Of a stretch of 64,000 nt of DNA, positions 35,178-46,380 are shown in pieces (positions within the stretch are counted from its first letter, which is position 1; each line of letters starts with the position of its first letter). Under the pieces are notes generated by a model. It ran no database searches, was not told the origin of the DNA, and saw only the letters and a list, made by a program, of their open reading frames with translations. This DNA comes from Eublepharis macularius (lineage: Eukaryota > Chordata > Lepidosauria > Squamata > Eublepharidae): contig NC_072800.1 of NCBI RefSeq assembly GCF_028583425.1, positions 10,987,001-11,051,000 of the forward strand, read 5' to 3'. The position numbers and the translations under genes are program-made.

Positions 35178-36123
35178 AGACAGCTCTCAGACACTAAAGG
35201 ATGTTCCATTGTCTTCTAGCCACATAAAACCGGGGCATCTTTCAGAAAAGATGGTGGACTGCATCTCATGATAGCAAGCCAAGGAGCATGAAGTTGAACC
35301 CAGCTTGGTCCCAGCTTCACTGAGTGACCTTGGGAAACTGATTACTGCTCCCTTTCACTTACACAGCTGCCAGAAGCCACAGGTTTTGAATCTTAGATCC
35401 TGGCAGTGAAACTCTGACTCCCTACACCACTACAGAGATTTTTGCAGGGAGGCCCTGATAGGCATAAACCCATGGCCCATTCTGCCAGGACAGCAGCATC
35501 TGTTGCACCCAGAAGAAGCATTTCAGCCTGCTAACACTCAGCAAGGTCAGGCCACAGCTTCAGCTAGCAGCAAAATACTTTTTTGTGCTGTAAAAGGGCA
35601 ATACAAGTGAATTGCCACAGTGGATGAAAAGGTACAAAGAGTTTAAGAGAGTGAATAAGCTTCCCTACTTTCACAGCCCCAGATATGTAAAAGGAAGCCA
35701 TTTTATCACCACTTGCAAAGAGACTCTGTTTTCAAAGCCCTCACTTTCCATTTAGCTGCATAATCATAAACTCTTTGAGTTGACTGTACATGCAAAGCCT
35801 ATCTTGGTTAATTCTGCAAAACTTTGATTCAGTGTTAGAAGGGTGATTTTAAAAAAACAACAAAAGAGGAGGAATTCTTGTGCACCAGAAAGAGATGTAG
35901 AAGAAGAGGACATGTCAAGTGCTTTTTGCTCTCTTTGAGAATTTGGAATGTTTGCCATTGGGAACCCTCTTTTTAAGTATCTTTGCTTAGCAAAGGAGAC
36001 CAGATACAGATGTGCCCAGGTGGACTGAAATCTGAAGACTGGGAGAAGGGAACTGGAAGACTGGAATGCTAAGAGAAACTTGGGGAAGGACAGCAAGGTT
36101 TACCGCAAGCCAGGTGACCATAC
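35178..36123. other. Intronic sequence, nothing recognised
   Basis: No repeat end, gene or regulatory motif is recognised directly downstream of TPPP exon 2. Confidence 0.3.
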
Positions 36124-36274
36124 CGTGACTCCAGCTATGATCGGTGCTTTCCCTTCAATTAGCTTGTGCATTTCTTGCAGTGCTTCCTCGTTGCTCTTAT
36201 CTTTAAACCGTTTCTTGGAGAGTTCCTGAAGTGCTTCTTTAAACAGGTCAAAAGTAATTGTCCTGGATTTGCCC
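36124..36274 (-). CDS. TPPP: TPPP internal coding exon
   Basis: The acceptor GTGCTCCAG ends at 36275 (minus strand) and the donor is ACG|gtatgg at 36124/36123. One base completes the previous codon, then 50 codons: [50 protein letters not shown]. This is the second half of the p25-alpha core, an EF-hand-like helical fold. The exon ends in phase 0 and joins directly to KAISSP of the terminal exon. The N-terminal coding exon (about 100 codons in mammals) is not visible anywhere to the right, so it lies beyond 64000. Confidence 0.95.
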
Positions 36275-36360
36275 CTGGAGCACAAACACAACAAAATGGA
36301 AGAGATCAAAGAAAGGTCTTGTGTGCAAGAATGAAGAAGAGCCTGAAAATTAGTCGTACA

Positions 36361-36618
36361 CAGGGCTTTTGTTCAACGGGAAAGCGGTGGAACGGAGTTC
36401 CGGCACCACTTGAAAATGATCACATGGCCGGTGGCCCCGCCCCGATCTCCAGACAGGGGAGTTTAGATTGCCAGGGGGCGGGGTCACCGGCCATGTGACC
36501 ATTTTCGCCAAGGGTGATTTAAACTTTAAAAAACTCCCCCCTTGTTCCAGCTGACCCAAAGTGACATCATTGTGCGGACTTGAGTTCCACCACCTCTTTT
36601 CCCAGAAAAAAAGCCCTG
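36361..36618. mobile_element. hAT MITE, family A
   Basis: Ends CAGGGCTTTTGTTCAACGGG and AAAAAAAGCCCTG; perfect duplication GTCGTACA at 36353-36360 and 36619-36626. It lies only 86 bp upstream of the TPPP exon 2 acceptor. Confidence 0.92.
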
Positions 36619-37094
36619 GTCGTACACAAAAGGAATTCAGCAGGCAGTTTATGAAAGCCTTTGGCTTCGTTGTAATTTCCCTCAATGCAACTCTCAGGGG
36701 GCATCCATATTACAAATCTGTGTCTGATTCACACCCATTTGACTGTCATGGCTTCCCCTCCCCAAAGAATCCTGAGAACTATCATTTGGTGAAATCTTTT
36801 AGATCTCCTAGACAGGCACCAGCGTTTCCTGAGAACTTCCTGCAACCTCAAGGGACACCCCAAGCATGCAGAAAAATATTGAAGTAGGGGAAGAGGGGTG
36901 CCTGGTGATTCACTATTGCACCTGCATGAAGCCCTCTACTAAGACCAGAATATTAGGAAAAGCTGAAACCCCCAGTGATAGAAAGGGGGGGGGGGAGAAA
37001 GAATTGGCCCCTGCAGCCAAGTTCAACCTTTTCTGTTCAAAAATGGGGAGGAGGGGGGGATTCTCGCAGTGAGTGTAGACGGAAGGGATAGTTT

Positions 37095-37850
37095 ACTTCC
37101 GCTGCTGGACCACTCCACCCTTTCATGCTTTCCCCTAGAGTGGACTACTGCAACTTGCACTATGCTGGGCTGCCTTTGGGCTTGACCCGGAAGTTACAAC
37201 TGGCCCAGAATGCAGCGGCACATGGCCTTAATGGGATGCTGTTTAGGGTGCACATTTACCCCTGTGTTATGCCAGCTGCCCTGGCTCCCGGTTGAGTTCT
37301 GGATCCAGTTCAAGGTATTGGTTCTAGTGTTTAAAGCCCTCCATGGACTGGAACCTGCATACCTACGGGACCGCCTCCCCCGTTATGTCCCCCACAGGCC
37401 CTTGTGCTCTGCAGATAAGCAGTTTCTGGTGGTCCCCATCCCGAGAGACATTCGGCTGGTTTTGACGAGGGCCAGGGCCTTTTCTGCCCTAGCCCTGGCC
37501 TGGTGGAACGCTCTCTCAATGGAGATCCAGGCCCTGCGGGACCTCTTTCAGTTCCACAGGGCCTGCAAGATGGAGATGTTCCACTGGGCCTTTGACTAAG
37601 TGCCAGCATTTTGTCCCCCTTTTCTGACCGCCATGCCCCTCTTTTTGCAACCGCCCTGGATTTATTTCATGGTGGTGCCCATGGTTTATAGTGATCTTGC
37701 AGTGACCTGATTTGCTTGGCCCCTGGATTTTTTCATGTTACTTGGTACATGTTGTTATGATGCTTTTATTGTATACCTTTTTTCTAAGCTGCCATGAGCC
37801 CGCTTGTGGGAAGGGTGAGGTATAAGCTGAATAAAATAAAAAGACAAGAC
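37095..37850 (+). mobile_element. L2-like LINE, 3' part
   Basis: The frame includes QLPWLPVEFWIQFKVLVLVF, KALHGLEPAYLRDRLPRY and RARAFSALALAWWNAL, the end of an L2-type reverse transcriptase ORF, followed by a 3' UTR ending in GAATAAAATAAAA. The same protein is seen in the longer copy at 54960-56845. It is 5'-truncated. Confidence 0.78.
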
Positions 37851-38785
37851 ACACACACACCCCATCACCAAATCCTCAGGCCCTCCAACTGACATTGATT
37901 TAAATAGGAGGCTGAATTATTATGAATTAGTTCCATAATTTTATGTGAAATACAAAACTATGAACAAGTCATGTATTTAATTTTCTCTACCGCGTCTCAG
38001 TGCAGCTTTTGTTTAGTAAATGGGTACAAGTATAAGACTGATTTTCTCAGTAAGGATTGATTTATATACCAAACATATGCAGTAAAAACTATATAAAGAA
38101 CAGGGCACTGTTCCAGCTAAAAATCAGTCTTGACTCCCACAACTAAACCAAACAACAATAAAAAAGGAGAGTAAAGTCAGGCATAATTAATCTGTTCCAT
38201 CGTTTCCCCCCACTTCCATGGGACTTAGTCATAATTAACTTTTGTGGGATCACAACTATGGTGTTCCTAAAAAAAATAAATAAATAACATTCAAACTTCA
38301 ATTCTACAACTCTCCTTTGCAAAGTTTCAATCTATTCTTCAATTGTTCATAAAGAATTCTAGGAGGCGCTATATTTCAGGGGATTTCCAGCACATTACAA
38401 CAAGAAATATTAACTCTGATCAAATTAAAACTAATAATTTATGAAGTCCCATTGAAACCAATGAAACAAATTAGCCACATTTTCCACACGTGCATATATC
38501 TTGAGTTCACTGTTGTTGGGAACTGATGGAAAAGTGGCACAAAAAAGTTTTAAATAATTTCCCCCCCTATTCTACTGGTTCCCATGAAGGTCAGTGTGGG
38601 CTTATGGATCTTTGTTGCATCATCATCACAAACGAAAGCAAGCCAGCAAAAAGGTCTTGAAAGTCACAAAAGAAAAAGACAGGGCTGACCAACACCATCA
38701 TTTCCTAATGAGAACCTTTCCTGGTTTTTAAAGGCAATCTGCAGTTAGGAGTCGGGTTAAAGACAACACAGTATGATGGTTAGAG
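37851..38785. other. Intronic AT-rich sequence, nothing recognised
   Basis: A short AAATAAATAAATAA run occurs near 38270. No element ends or coding potential are recognised. Confidence 0.3.
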
Positions 38786-38998
38786 CAGGAGTCACCGACA
38801 TGGCACCCGTGGGCAGCACGACGCCTGCTGATACCTTTCATAGCACCCAAGTGTTTTTAGAAAGTGGGCTGAGCCAGATGGGGCTTTTGCCCTGCAGGGC
38901 TTCTGATTGGCTGTTTAGGTTAAAAGGAATCTATTAACCAGAGCTTCTGCCTGAAATGCTGAAGAGTTACTATTAAATTTATGCATAACCTCACTCTA
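38786..38998. mobile_element. hAT-like element fragment (CAGGAGTCACCGACATGG end)
   Basis: The left end resembles the CAGGGGTCCCCAACC family. AGAGCTTCTGCCTGAAATGC and TTATGCATAACCTCACTC are the reverse complement of segments in the element at 42563-42981, so they are the same family in opposite orientation. Confidence 0.6.
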
Positions 38999-39345
38999 GG
39001 GGTGCCACGGATCGGGCCTGTTTTGGCGTGGATCAGGCCCGTTTTGGGACGCTGCGGCATGCAGGAGCGCTCCTGCACACCACAGCACCCCAAAACGGGC
39101 CCACTCCGGGCCAAAATGGGCCTGATCCCCAGGCGCGTTTTGGGCCACTGTGGCGTGCAGGAGCGTTCCTGTGCTCCACAGCAGCCCCCAACGCAAGCCC
39201 CCGCGGAGTGTGGGCACACTGGGGGGGGGGTGCGCACACGCGCTGTGGGGTGACATCACTTCCCAGTTCTTGGGAACTGGGGCAGACACTATTCCAGTGC
39301 CACGTGGTGCAGGGATGAGGCGCACCAGGACAGACCCGCAGCGGC
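38999..39345. repeat. GC-rich quasi-palindromic block
   Basis: Alternating GGGCCCGTTTTGGG-like and CCAAAACGGGCCC-like units. Composition and motifs resemble the interior of the hAT element at 44720-45749. Ends are not defined. Confidence 0.5.
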
Positions 39346-39764
39346 CCGTCACCTTGCATGGCACTGTGTGGGGCTTGCCAACTTTCTATTTTTCGACTAC
39401 AGACTAACACGGCTAACTCCTCTAGATCTATAGCCAGAGACAGGTACCAGAAAACAGGCACTGTCCATAGTAAGACATAAAGCCATATAAGGAACTTGCA
39501 AGCCGCATCGACCAAAGCTGCTTTCGGTCAATGGCTGTCTCTCATCCTCAACTGGATAGATTTGCTCTGGATAGTCCTAGTGATTTAGCAGAGAAGGCCA
39601 CAATAAAGGAACAACTGAAAGCTCTTAAAGGTACCCGTTTTTTCTAGAAAATGACACTGTACTTAAACTGCACAGTCCAAGAAACATCCCTAGTGTTGAG
39701 GGTGATCCAGTCCCTCGCAGGAGTGAGCTACTGGGATTTCAAAAGCCCCTTCCATGTTTGATGA

Positions 39765-39905
39765 TTTATTATATTTTTATTTATTTATTGCATTTCTAGA
39801 CTGCCCCCCCCCATCAGACAGGCTCAGGGCGGTGTAACAGCATACAATTTGTAACATACAGTTTAAAAACAATAAAAATATTATAAGCAAACATTAAAAC
39901 ATTAT
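39765..39905 (-). repeat. LINE 3' end fragment
   Basis: GACAGGCTCAGGGCGGTGTA after a TTTATTTATT run is the complement of a common squamate LINE 3' end (CCGCCCTGAGCC). It is too short for a firm class. Confidence 0.4.
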
Positions 39906-41547
39906 TCCATATACAATAAAATTTGCATGTACAGAAGTAAATGGTCTATTCTTTGATCCTGGCCATTTATTTTTAAATAAAACAGGGCTTCTCCCCTTCC
40001 CACCACAGCAGTCTAGTCCTGATCTACTTATAACCAGCAGCATAATCTTGCTCCCTTGACTTGGGAAACAGCAGTCATGAAGCCCAGGGCAGAGGGTAAA
40101 GCGTGGCCCACCCTCCCTTCTTTTTCCTGCTGCAGTTGTCCTCTGTAGCACAATCATCTATCTGCTTCTCTCCACTCACCTGCACCCATCTCTGCCTTCA
40201 GCAGCACTGGAAAACCACAACCTGGAACTACAGAGTCCAAGTGGCTGGACTGAACAGCTGTGTGGCTTAGCTGCTCAAAGCACTGGCCCCCTTCATTGTT
40301 GATTATGATGTCACCATATCACACAATACAGCACCAGCCAATTGGAGAAGGGCATAACAAAAAGCTACAGCCACTGATTCCAGAGAGCCAAGAAACCAAC
40401 TGTCCAGTTGTATTGTCCCCAGCTCCCTGCCTCTGTTTCCTTGGCAGGAATTCTGATCCAAACTGTAACAACCCCACAGAGAATCTGGACATTTTGAAGC
40501 AGATTCTCTTGGAACAGAGGAATTTGGGCTAAATGCCAGATGTGGAGAACTGGCAGTGCAGAAGAGAAACCAAAGCCAGCCCCACTGTCTTCAACCAAGA
40601 GAGAGATACACATGGGCTTATACACTTACCAGCAAGTAAGTGCATGCTCATTCGTGGGCCAAGCTCACCACTTCCTTTTCTTCACTCTGGCTTGTGATTT
40701 TTATCTGCCTTCCATAGGACAAAGTCAGAAAACTCAGTCAGAGTGGATTTTTCACCCACTCAGAGCACCTTGAGGCTTCCTGGCACACTGACTATACTTA
40801 TGAACAGATCAAATCGCTATTCCACTGTCAGACTTGCCCTCAACTCTCATCAGGTTTCAGGTGGACAACTTGCTTTTAAAAAAAAATTACATGCCACAAA
40901 TACGTTAAATATGTCGGTGTTGTCGTGACTTGACTGGCACTAGCCAATTCATATTGCTCACATCTGGCTTTTGCTGTAAACTTGCAAAACTGAGTACCCC
41001 ACCCCAAAAATTTGACTCAGGAGTGGAAAGTTTGCTGGCCCTGAACCTACTAAACAGCTCTATGGTTATACACATGATGCTTCTGTCATCAGCCTTAGGA
41101 AGTAAAGTGAACGGGGCATGTTCCTCACATCTTCCTACATGTCTGTAAATTGCTTCTGGCCACACCTGCTGATTCCCTCTCCATCCTGTGGTGCTGAAGC
41201 CCATTCCATGCTTGTATAGGAAATGGAACCTGAAGGCAAGCCAAGGACAGTCAAGGCAGGCCATGCCCCACTTCTTTCATTCTGGGAATTTCAACACAGC
41301 AGGACTTGCTTGAGGAGGCACACACTCATTTGTCAATAAATGGCAAAGCACTGAAATGCCAACATACGCCAGCTGAAGCAGGGACTGCCTGACCTAATTA
41401 ACCAGTTTCAAACAGAAATCCTGACAGATTGCGGGCAACATTTGATCTTCTCTAAATACTCACGCTGACCTGAAATGTGCCTCCAATGTATTTTCTTTCA
41501 CCCGGGTTGAACACTATGATTTCCCAGGAGGTTTAGCAGGTTGCTCA
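39906..41547. other. Intronic sequence, nothing recognised
   Basis: No TIR, SINE promoter or LINE protein is recognised. Only short open frames. Confidence 0.3.
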
Positions 41548-41622
41548 GGTCCCCAACCTTTTTGAGCATATGGCCCCCTTTGCAATTCTAACACTTGATT
41601 TTGGGTGCAATCACAAAATGCA
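41548..41622. repeat. hAT-like element, left end only
   Basis: CAGGTCCCCAACCTTTTTGA and the next 55 bases are nearly identical to 42563-42640, about 1 kb away. The remainder of the element is absent. Confidence 0.65.
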
Positions 41623-41870
41623 ATCCTTCCACTTACAACTTTTTCTTGCCCCAAAGCAGGACTTCTGTACTCCCTCTCTAAATTGCAGCCCCGTCAGCTG
41701 CTTTCTGTAAAATAAATGAACCTGGGATGACACGATCAACAGAAGTAACGGTAACATGCGGTTTTGCCCTTAGTTGGAGAACACAAGTTGTGAACAAGGA
41801 AATTGCTAACTATGGCTCACTACACTTGACTTGGTGTATAAGACCTAGATTAAGGAGACTGGTTATCTGT

Positions 41871-41975
41871 GGGCCAAGCTACAAGTGACAAATGACACCT
41901 GAATGGCAAGTGAACAGACTCACGCGTGTTCCTCCCTGTTCACTTGCGCTCCACTTGCCCTCTGCTCGATCACAT
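41871..41975. mobile_element. TIR MITE, family B, left half
   Basis: GGGCCAAGCTACAAGTGACA and GGCAAGTGAACAGACTCACG, then the centre CTTGCGCTCCACTTGCCC. The right half is missing. Confidence 0.65.
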
Positions 41976-42562
41976 TACTGTTCTTATTAATAATAATAGT
42001 AATATCAACAAAATTACTCTGCCTTCTGCCATCACAGAGCCACCAGGCCGTTGAATTTAAAACTGACAAAATATAATCTCATCTTAACTGCCATTAAAAC
42101 CAACACATAAATACATCATTAAAACAATTAAAAAACAATTTAAAATAAATACAAAATATTACATTCTGTGAATTCGGCTCATATTGATCTCAGCTATTCA
42201 GTGATTCCAGCTAATGAGAAAGTCTTTATTGCAGGCAAGATAACACACGTACATGCCCTCAATGGAGCCAAATATATACACATAAATAACACGCCCCTTT
42301 TCAGCAACACCCAATAAGAACACATGCAACTAGGCTCCTTCATTTGCATACACTGAATACAACACAACATATTTACAAGGCAGTGATTGGTCCTTATTCA
42401 GCAGGACCGATTGGCTGCTGCTAATGCTACTAACCAATAAGACTGCAGACCTGTGGAGACCAACTATAACTGAAACTAGCTCACATCATAACACAAAAGA
42501 TAAAAACAACATTCAAAGGTATGACTTCTCACCCCCCTTTGGAAATCTCTGTCCTCTCTGCA
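41976..42562. other. AT-rich intronic sequence
   Basis: Starts with AATAATAATAG and includes AAAACAATTAAAAAACAATT. It may hold an unrecognised LINE 3' end; nothing firm. Confidence 0.25.
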
Positions 42563-42981
42563 GCAGGGGTCCCCAACCTTTTTGAGCATATGGCCCCCTT
42601 TGCAATTCTAACACTTGATTTTGGGTGCAATCACAAAATGGCTGACACAAGAGGCGGAGCCAACCACAACATCTCAGGAGTGAGGTTATGCATAATAGTA
42701 AGTCTTCAACATTTCTGACAGAAGCTCTGCTTAACTGGATGCCTTTTAAAATGAACGTAGTGTTTCAAAACATTTTCTTGCATACCCATAACTTATCTCC
42801 AGTCATACAATGAAGTTTCTTGTACTTGGTGGCAGATGCGGCCGAAGAAACCTTTTAAAACACAGCCAATCAGATTTCCAACAGCCTGCTAGGCAAAAAT
42901 GTCATCTGACCCTGCCCGCTTTCTAACAACACTTGGCGGCCACCAGGAAAGGTGTCCACAGACACCACATTGGGGAACCCG
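42563..42981. mobile_element. hAT-like element (CAGGGGTCCCCAACC end)
   Basis: Left end CAGGGGTCCCCAACCTTTTT; the right end CACATTGGGGAACCC is an imperfect reverse complement. The flanking 8-mers match at only about six positions, so the duplication is decayed or misplaced. Non-coding. Confidence 0.6.
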
Positions 42982-43371
42982 GCTCGACAGTACCAAGATT
43001 CTTCTGAACGTATGAATCCATTCTTTGAAGACAACTAAAGAAACTACAATTGAAACATTACCCACTAAAGAATAAGTGAGGGATGAGTTTAAACTATGAA
43101 GTGATACCTTTTCTACAGGTTTATTTAACTAAAATAAGTGCAGAAAGTTCTCTTAATTTTCGAATTTCAAGATTTTATATAAGATTATATGCTGTGTAGT
43201 GACAGCAATTTGGAGGGGGGAGACAATGAGTGTTTCAGTTAATTACAGTAACATAAAGGCTGAATACTTGGAGCTCCTGTTGTACGCTCCTCCCTCTACA
43301 AGACTGATGGAAGTTTGAAGGGTGAAGTCTGGATTGACGTGGGCAAGGACGATTTACACATGGGATATGAG

Positions 43372-43768
43372 CAGGGCTTTTTTTCAGCTGGAACGCGGTG
43401 GAATGGACTTCCGGCACCTCTTGAAAATGGTCACATGGCCGGTGGCCCCGCCCCCGATCTCCAGACAGAAGGGAGTTTAGAATGCTCTCTGCACCATGGC
43501 GCAGAGGGCAATCTCAACTCCCCTCTGTCTGGAGATCAGGGGGCAGGGCCACCGGCCATGTGACCATTTTTGCTGAGGGCAATTTAAACTTTTAAAAACT
43601 CCCCCTTGTTCCAGCAGACCCAAAGTGACATCATTGCACAGTCCCGGAAGCGTGCGCGCACTTTGCGCATGCGCACGTGGTACCAGGGGCATCACCTCCC
43701 ACCAGGAGTTGCCCCCTGTGCTGGCAACCCAGAGTTTCACCACCTCTTTTCCCAGAAAAAAAGCCCTG
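43372..43768. mobile_element. hAT MITE, family A, long form
   Basis: Ends CAGGGCTTTTTTTCAGCTGG and AAAAAAAGCCCTG. Target duplications GATATGAG (43364-43371) and GATATGGG (43769-43776) differ by one base. It carries the extra segment with GTGCGCGCACTTTGCGCATG also found in the 16947 copy. Confidence 0.9.
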
Positions 43769-43776
43769 GATATGGG

Positions 43777-44711
43777 CATATGTCCCCTCCAAAAGAGGGG
43801 ACTTACGCTCATATCCCCTCATAGCAGAGGTAAGCAGGAAAGTATGCAACAAGCTATGATGGTATAAACTAAGTGACAGCATCGGGGAGTGGAAATGCGT
43901 ATCAAAACTCACTGACCAGAAAATGAAATCAACAGGAAAATTACTGCAAAATGGAATATATAAAAACAGTGAAACAGACTACCAAAGCAGCACAGTGCAA
44001 TTTTTTTCATTAAAGGAATATCAGTCAAGGAGCCCATTTTCATCTTGGTGCGACCCTTTTATTAACAAGGAGTCCAAAGGAAGAAGCAATGAACTTGCCT
44101 TACATGTAAGAAGCATCCAGAGATCAAACAATTTCTCACCCTTAACATTCAAGATGTTGTGGCACTTCTGACCCACATGGTCTGCTCCATGAACAACATC
44201 CAAGCTGCCTCTCTGGCCATTTATCCCACCAAACTGTAAACAATGGGCCAATTGGCAAGGGCTGGGGGTGGGTCCCCTCTTTTATTTTTGCGAGCACGAT
44301 ACTTGCTTAAAATCCCTGAAAAGGTATCACAAACTGACACTCTCTCAACACCCTCTATTTGTTTTAGGCATCTAAAAGATGGTGACAACTAAAATTAGAG
44401 GTTTTGATCCCATAGTGCTATATATTCACACAGAGACTGAGAACTGGCCTAAGTTTCTGCCAGTTTAACTGCATCTGCTGATTTTTTTCTCTCTCTAGAT
44501 GTGCTTCTCAAAGGCCTTGGCATTACATGCAGACCAGATGTTTTGGGCTATTGGCTAGTTCCTTCTCATAGCCTACAGAGAATGTGGACAGAGGTGAACA
44601 GAAGAGGGGTAGGATGGAAGAGGTGCTCTTTAGTCTCAGTTGTTTAATTGACTGGTAAAGCATGAGGATGAACATTTAAAAACTAAACTCCATTATAACA
44701 CTTAAGACATA
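43777..44711. other. Intronic sequence, nothing recognised
   Basis: No repeat or coding feature is recognised between two hAT elements. Confidence 0.3.
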
Positions 44712-44719
44712 AATAGCAG

Positions 44720-45749
44720 CAGGGGTCATTTCATAGAAAAAGAGCTGCAGAAACTCAGCATAAATAATTAGCATATGCCACACCCCTTGATCGGGCCAAA
44801 ATGGCCAGGATTCAGCTGCTGCCAGACAGGGGAGTGTTCCCCCATTTTGGCCCCAATCCAGGCTGAAACGGGCCGAAAATGGCTCAAAATGGCAATTTTG
44901 GGCACATTTTGGCCTGGATCAGGCCCCAAAGAGCCGAGATTGGATTGGTGCTGGGCAGGGGAGGGGTTCCCTGCCAGACAGTGACCCAATCCTGGTGGTT
45001 TTGGCACTGACCCTGGCTGAAACAGGCCCCAAAGGCCAAAAACGGCCATTTGGGGTCTGTTTGGGTCTTGATCAGGGCCAAAACAGCCTGGACCTGGTCA
45101 GTGCCAGGGAGGGGAGGGTTCCCCTGCCCAGCACTGCCCCAATCCCTGCAGAAATGGGCCCAGATCAGGGCCAAAATGGCCAGGATAAGGTTGGTGTTGG
45201 GCAGGGGAAGCTTCCACCACACAGCAACGACCCCATCCTGGCCATTTCTGCCCATATCTTGGCAAAAAATGGCCCCAAATGGCCAAAAGTTGACATTTTG
45301 GGCCTGGACAGGGGCTGAAACAGCCGGCATCGGGTCGGTGCCGGGTGGGGGGACCCTCCCTTGCCCAGCACCGACCTGGTCCTGGCTGTTTCAGCCCTGA
45401 TCCAGGCCGAAACGGGCTCAAAATGGCCGAAAATGGCCATTTGGGGCCTGTTTCGGTCTGGATCGCAGCCAAAACAGCCAGGATCGGGTCAGTGCCAAGC
45501 AGTGGAATGTTCCCCCACCCGGCACTGACCCAATCGGGACCCGATCCAGGATGAAATGGCCCCGATCTAGGATGAAATGGCCAGGTCTAGGTCGATTCGG
45601 GCTGTTTTGGTCCTGATCCGGGCCATATCGGCCCCAATTGATGCTGAAAAGGCCCAAAATGGCCAAAAGTCAGGTGGGTGGGGCCACCTGACTGTTGGGG
45701 GAACTGCTGGAATAGCGTTCTGGTGCATTCCCCCTCCAAATGCACCCTG
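44720..45749. mobile_element. 1-kb hAT element made of quasi-palindromic blocks
   Basis: Left end CAGGGGTCATTTCATAG, right end AAATGCACCCTG, and a perfect 8-bp duplication AATAGCAG at 44712-44719 and 45750-45757. The interior is an irregular array of two motif types that alternate and mirror each other: GGCCAAAATGGCC-like cores, and GGATCGGGTCGGTGCTGGGC-like arms paired with complementary CCCAGCACTGACCC forms. Periods vary at roughly 90-190 bases. Every reading frame is open for long stretches because of composition; none is a gene. Confidence 0.85.
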
Positions 45750-45757
45750 AATAGCAG

Positions 45758-46055
45758 TATAGCAATATTTAGTATAGCATAAAGTATAATAATGTACACA
45801 CAGGACACACCGATTTTCTAGTCAGTCACCCTTATAATGTGATAAATTTTATTTCATTACTTGCCATAGTTTTCACTGATCTTTCTGAAAAAGAAGTTAT
45901 GATGAAATCGTGTCCATGTTATAAACCCACACTGTTCATTCAGGCATCGAAGCTATTCTCATAGCTTTCTATTCATACTCAAAGCTGTTTCCTGCACATT
46001 TCAATGGTAGTAAGAATGGCATTGCATAATGTTGGGGTATAACAGAAAAGTTCAG
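45758..46055. other. Intronic sequence, nothing recognised
   Basis: Short AT-rich gap between the hAT element and the SINE insertion. Confidence 0.3.
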
Positions 46056-46071
46056 TATTAGGGCCATGTAG

Positions 46072-46364
46072 GTAAAGGTAAAGGTGCAACCCCCAAGTCA
46101 TTACTGACCCATGGGGGGACGTTGCATCATGACATTTTCTTAGAAGACTTTTTACGGGGTGGTTTGCCATTGCCTTCCCCAGTTATCTACACTTTGCCCC
46201 CAGGCAACTGGGTACTTATTTTATCGACCTCGGAAGGATGGGAGGCTGAGTTACCCTTGAGCCGGCTACCTGAACCCGGATTCCACCAGGATCGAACTCA
46301 GGTCGTGTGAGCAGAGCTTGAGCTGTAGTACTGCAGCTTACCACTCGGCGCCACAGGGCTCTTT
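46072..46364 (-). mobile_element. tRNA-derived SINE with 16-bp target duplication
   Basis: On the minus strand it begins AGAGCCCTGTGGCGCCGAGT, with GGTAAGCTGCAGTAC as the A-box region and CCTGAGTTCGATCCTGG as a clear B box, followed by a tRNA-unrelated body and a GGTAAAG-derived tail. The identical 16-mer TATTAGGGCCATGTAG flanks it at 46056-46071 and 46365-46380. This is LINE-mediated retroposition. Confidence 0.9.
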
Positions 46365-46380
46365 TATTAGGGCCATGTAG

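Larger units (their letters stand above)
30857..36123 (-). other. TPPP: TPPP intron between the two exons
   Basis: 5.3 kb with GT-AG ends on the minus strand. It contains a palindromic repeat (30990-31140), an inverted-repeat element (31268-31691), a small TIR element (32247-32340), a GC-rich inverted repeat (32690-32860), a CR1 fragment (33097-34076), a hAT MITE (34091-34421) and a Sauria-type SINE (34932-35177). 35178-36123 is unassigned. Confidence 0.85.

Noticed and set aside
44775..45666. Overlapping long open frames in all six registers
   Set aside because: They arise from the stop-poor GC-rich repeats inside the hAT element; no protein family is recognisable and the frames mirror one another.
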